Part shown: positions 5,432 to 6,691 of the stretch, in pieces
Position numbering within the stretch: the first letter of the stretch is position 1
Layout of the letters: each line of letters opens with the position of its first letter
Assembly: GCA_003486385.1 (NCBI GenBank)
Contig: DNFT01000119.1
Span: 2,700-9,390, forward strand
Direction: 5' to 3'
Source of the DNA: Eubacterium sp.
GTDB lineage: Bacteria; Bacillota; Clostridia; Lachnospirales; Lachnospiraceae
Length of the DNA: 6,691 bases
The notes under the pieces: model-generated
What the model was told of the DNA's origin: nothing
The model's database searches: none
The model's input: only the letters and a program-made list of their open reading frames with translations
Made by a program: the position numbers and the translations under genes

Positions 5432-5500
5432 TTAGGTAATTACGAAACTCAAAATTACACAACGTCCGGCTGTCACACACTGAGTTTCGTAATTACCTAA
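5432..5500. repeat. Perfect 20-bp inverted repeat with 29-nt loop inside the van-type operon
   Basis: TTAGGTAATTACGAAACTCA (5432-5451) is repeated exactly in inverse orientation at 5481-5500, enclosing 29 nt. Each arm contains the palindrome GTAATTAC. The element occupies most of the 115-bp gap between the ligase and peptidase genes. No T-run follows on either strand, so it is not an intrinsic terminator. In the operon mRNA it would form a long hairpin. It could be a MITE-like or REP-like dispersed element, or a processing or stability site. The structure is certain; the role is unknown. Confidence 0.9.
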
Positions 5501-5515
5501 AATAGAACTAAGTGC

Positions 5516-6568
5516 CTACAAAGCCTGCCCCAGAATCCTGTCAATTACCTCTTTAAATTCAATTCCGGCAGCCCTCATCATCCCCGGATACCTGCTGTGC
5601 TCCGTAAATCCCGGAATGGTGTTGACCTCGTTAAAGACTATCTCACCCTCATTTGTGAGAAACATATCTACACGCGCAAAGCCCGAACATCCCAACGCCC
5701 TATATATTTTCCGGGCTGTAGCCTTTATCCTCTGTGCGGTCTCTCCGTCCACACGCGCCGGCACATGAATTTTCGATGTCTTGAGTGTATATTTTTCGGT
5801 AAAATCAAAGAATCCTTCTGAAAGCTCAATCTCATCAACCTCTCCGACAATCAGCTTGTCCGTTCCAAGCACGGCACAGCCAACCTCGAAGCCATCTATA
5901 TTTTCCTCTATAATCACGCTGTCATCGTACTCAAAAGCCTTCTTTACAGCGGCGCACAGCTCGCTGTCCTTGCACACCTTGGTTATTCCGAAGGATGAGC
6001 CCGCCTTCACCGGCTTGACAAAAAGAGGAAAGCCCACAATATCGGCGAACTTTGCAACCGCTTCCATAGCATTTTCACTGTTCACAACCATCGCCTTCGG
6101 AACTCTCACTCCTGCCTCTCCAACCAGTCTGTGCGCTCTGTCCTTGTCCATGCACAGCGCGGAGGCAAGTATTCCACAGCCCGCAACAGGTATGCCTGCA
6201 ACCGACAGACATCCCTGCACCGAACCGTCCTCACCGTTCTTGCCATGCAGTACCGGCAGAGCGGCGTCTATTTTTATATAGCTTGTTGTACAATTATCTA
6301 TGATAACAAGCTCATGCCTGCTCCTGTCCGGTGATATGACCGCCCTCCTACAGCTCTCATTCCACCATGAATCATTCTCTATATTCTGAACATCACCATC
6401 GTAGTAATACCAGTCACCAGCCTTTGTGATTCCGACAAGCACAGGCATATATTTATCCCTGTCAATATTTCTTATCACAGCCGCAGCCGACTGCAGCGAC
6501 ACCCCATACTCCGGTGAACATCCCCCGAATATCACAAGCACATTCTTAATACCTGATTTCCTATCCAT
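5516..6568 (-). CDS. vanG: VanG-type D-alanine--D-serine ligase
   Basis: A 350-residue ATP-grasp ligase of the Ddl/Van family. Visible landmarks: N-terminal VLVIFGGCSPEYGVSLQSA with E20; LHGKNGEDGSVQG (107-119); ATP-binding FVKPVKAGSSFG (183-194) with K185; omega-loop segment EKYTLKTSKIHVPA (258-271); magnesium-site residues in RVDMF (D301) and FNEVNTIPGF (312-321; E314, N316). EKYTLKTSKI with the NEVNTIPGF..HSRYP ending matches the VanG branch of D-Ala-D-Ser ligases better than housekeeping Ddl, by recollection and not by alignment. It would join D-Ala to D-Ser in the cytosol for incorporation by MurF. The ATG at 6566-6568 has GAGG (6576-6579) 7 nt upstream. It is the first gene of the operon seen here, followed by the peptidase and racemase genes that supply its pathway. 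A plain D-Ala-D-Ala ligase is unlikely given these neighbours. Confidence 0.93.
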   Translation of the reverse strand: MDRKSGIKNVLVIFGGCSPEYGVSLQSAAAVIRNIDRDKYMPVLVGITKAGDWYYYDGDVQNIENDSWWNESCRRAVISPDRSRHELVIIDNCTTSYIKIDAALPVLHGKNGEDGSVQGCLSVAGIPVAGCGILASALCMDKDRAHRLVGEAGVRVPKAMVVNSENAMEAVAKFADIVGFPLFVKPVKAGSSFGITKVCKDSELCAAVKKAFEYDDSVIIEENIDGFEVGCAVLGTDKLIVGEVDEIELSEGFFDFTEKYTLKTSKIHVPARVDGETAQRIKATARKIYRALGCSGFARVDMFLTNEGEIVFNEVNTIPGFTEHSRYPGMMRAAGIEFKEVIDRILGQAL

Positions 6569-6691
6569 ACTCTTTCCTCATTTCCATATATTCTAAAACG
6601 GGCTTTTTAATCAGCTTCCGATGTCAAAACATGCTTAGTAAACTTAACTGTGTACAACGTGTTATATATATACATATCACGACTTTTGGGA
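6569..6691 (-). promoter_or_regulatory. Upstream region of the van-type operon, promoter not resolved
   Basis: The 123 nt before the ligase gene are AT-rich, with a TATATATATA run near 6665-6673. A TTGACA (minus strand, near 6630) and a TAGAAT -10-like box (near 6593-6598) are both present but about 26 nt apart, too far for a standard promoter. Promoters driven by VanR-type response regulators often lack a proper -35 box, so an activator-dependent promoter could lie here. A 27-codon minus-strand frame is open from the window edge to a TAA, but I see nothing protein-like in it. Whether an upstream gene reads into the operon cannot be told. Confidence 0.3.

Noticed and set aside
5432..5500. Intrinsic terminator between the ligase and peptidase genes
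   Set aside because: The stem is long, but no T-run follows on either strand and the stem is not GC-rich at its base.
5781..6281. Plus-strand open frame of 166 codons opposite the ligase gene
   Set aside because: Low-complexity Ser/Thr-rich shadow of the ATP-grasp ligase, without ribosome site.

Overview
The window looks like chromosomal DNA of a low-to-mid GC Gram-positive bacterium of the Clostridia (Lachnospiraceae-like gut Firmicute). This is inferred from strong AGGAGG-type ribosome sites, consensus TTGACA/TATAAT promoters, and the protein families present; species cannot be named from sequence alone. Almost every protein-coding gene is on the minus strand.

Right half (about 2486-6568): a three-gene VanG-type glycopeptide-resistance operon, transcribed right to left: D-Ala-D-Ser ligase (VanG-like), soluble D,D-peptidase (VanXY-like) and membrane serine racemase (VanT-like), closed by a strong intrinsic terminator at 2486-2523. 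The three products would make D-Ser (VanT), make D-Ala-D-Ser (VanG) and remove normal D-Ala-D-Ala precursors (VanXY), so peptidoglycan precursors end in D-Ser and bind vancomycin weakly. No two-component regulator lies inside the window; it could be just beyond the right edge. A perfect 20-bp inverted repeat with a 29-nt loop sits between the ligase and peptidase genes and does not look like a terminator.

Middle (about 1836-2190): a compact locus that fits a type I toxin-antitoxin module. A 30-residue hydrophobic peptide gene (1972-2064) has a near-consensus promoter on the plus strand. A second, convergent consensus promoter on the minus strand would make an RNA of about 90 nt. Both transcripts end at one symmetric terminator hairpin, and their 5' ends carry a matching repeat. 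This is the least conventional element of the window.

Left part (about 1-1801): an AT-richer accessory region. A small pyroglutamyl-peptidase-I-like gene and a class I SAM methyltransferase gene form a tight minus-strand pair, preceded by the 3' end of a truncated gene. Downstream lie decayed pieces: the C-terminal half of an Xre-type regulator broken by two stop codons, a DUF1016/YhcG-like N-terminal fragment, and a further open frame of unknown identity running off the left edge. This looks like repeated insertion and deletion next to a stable resistance operon.
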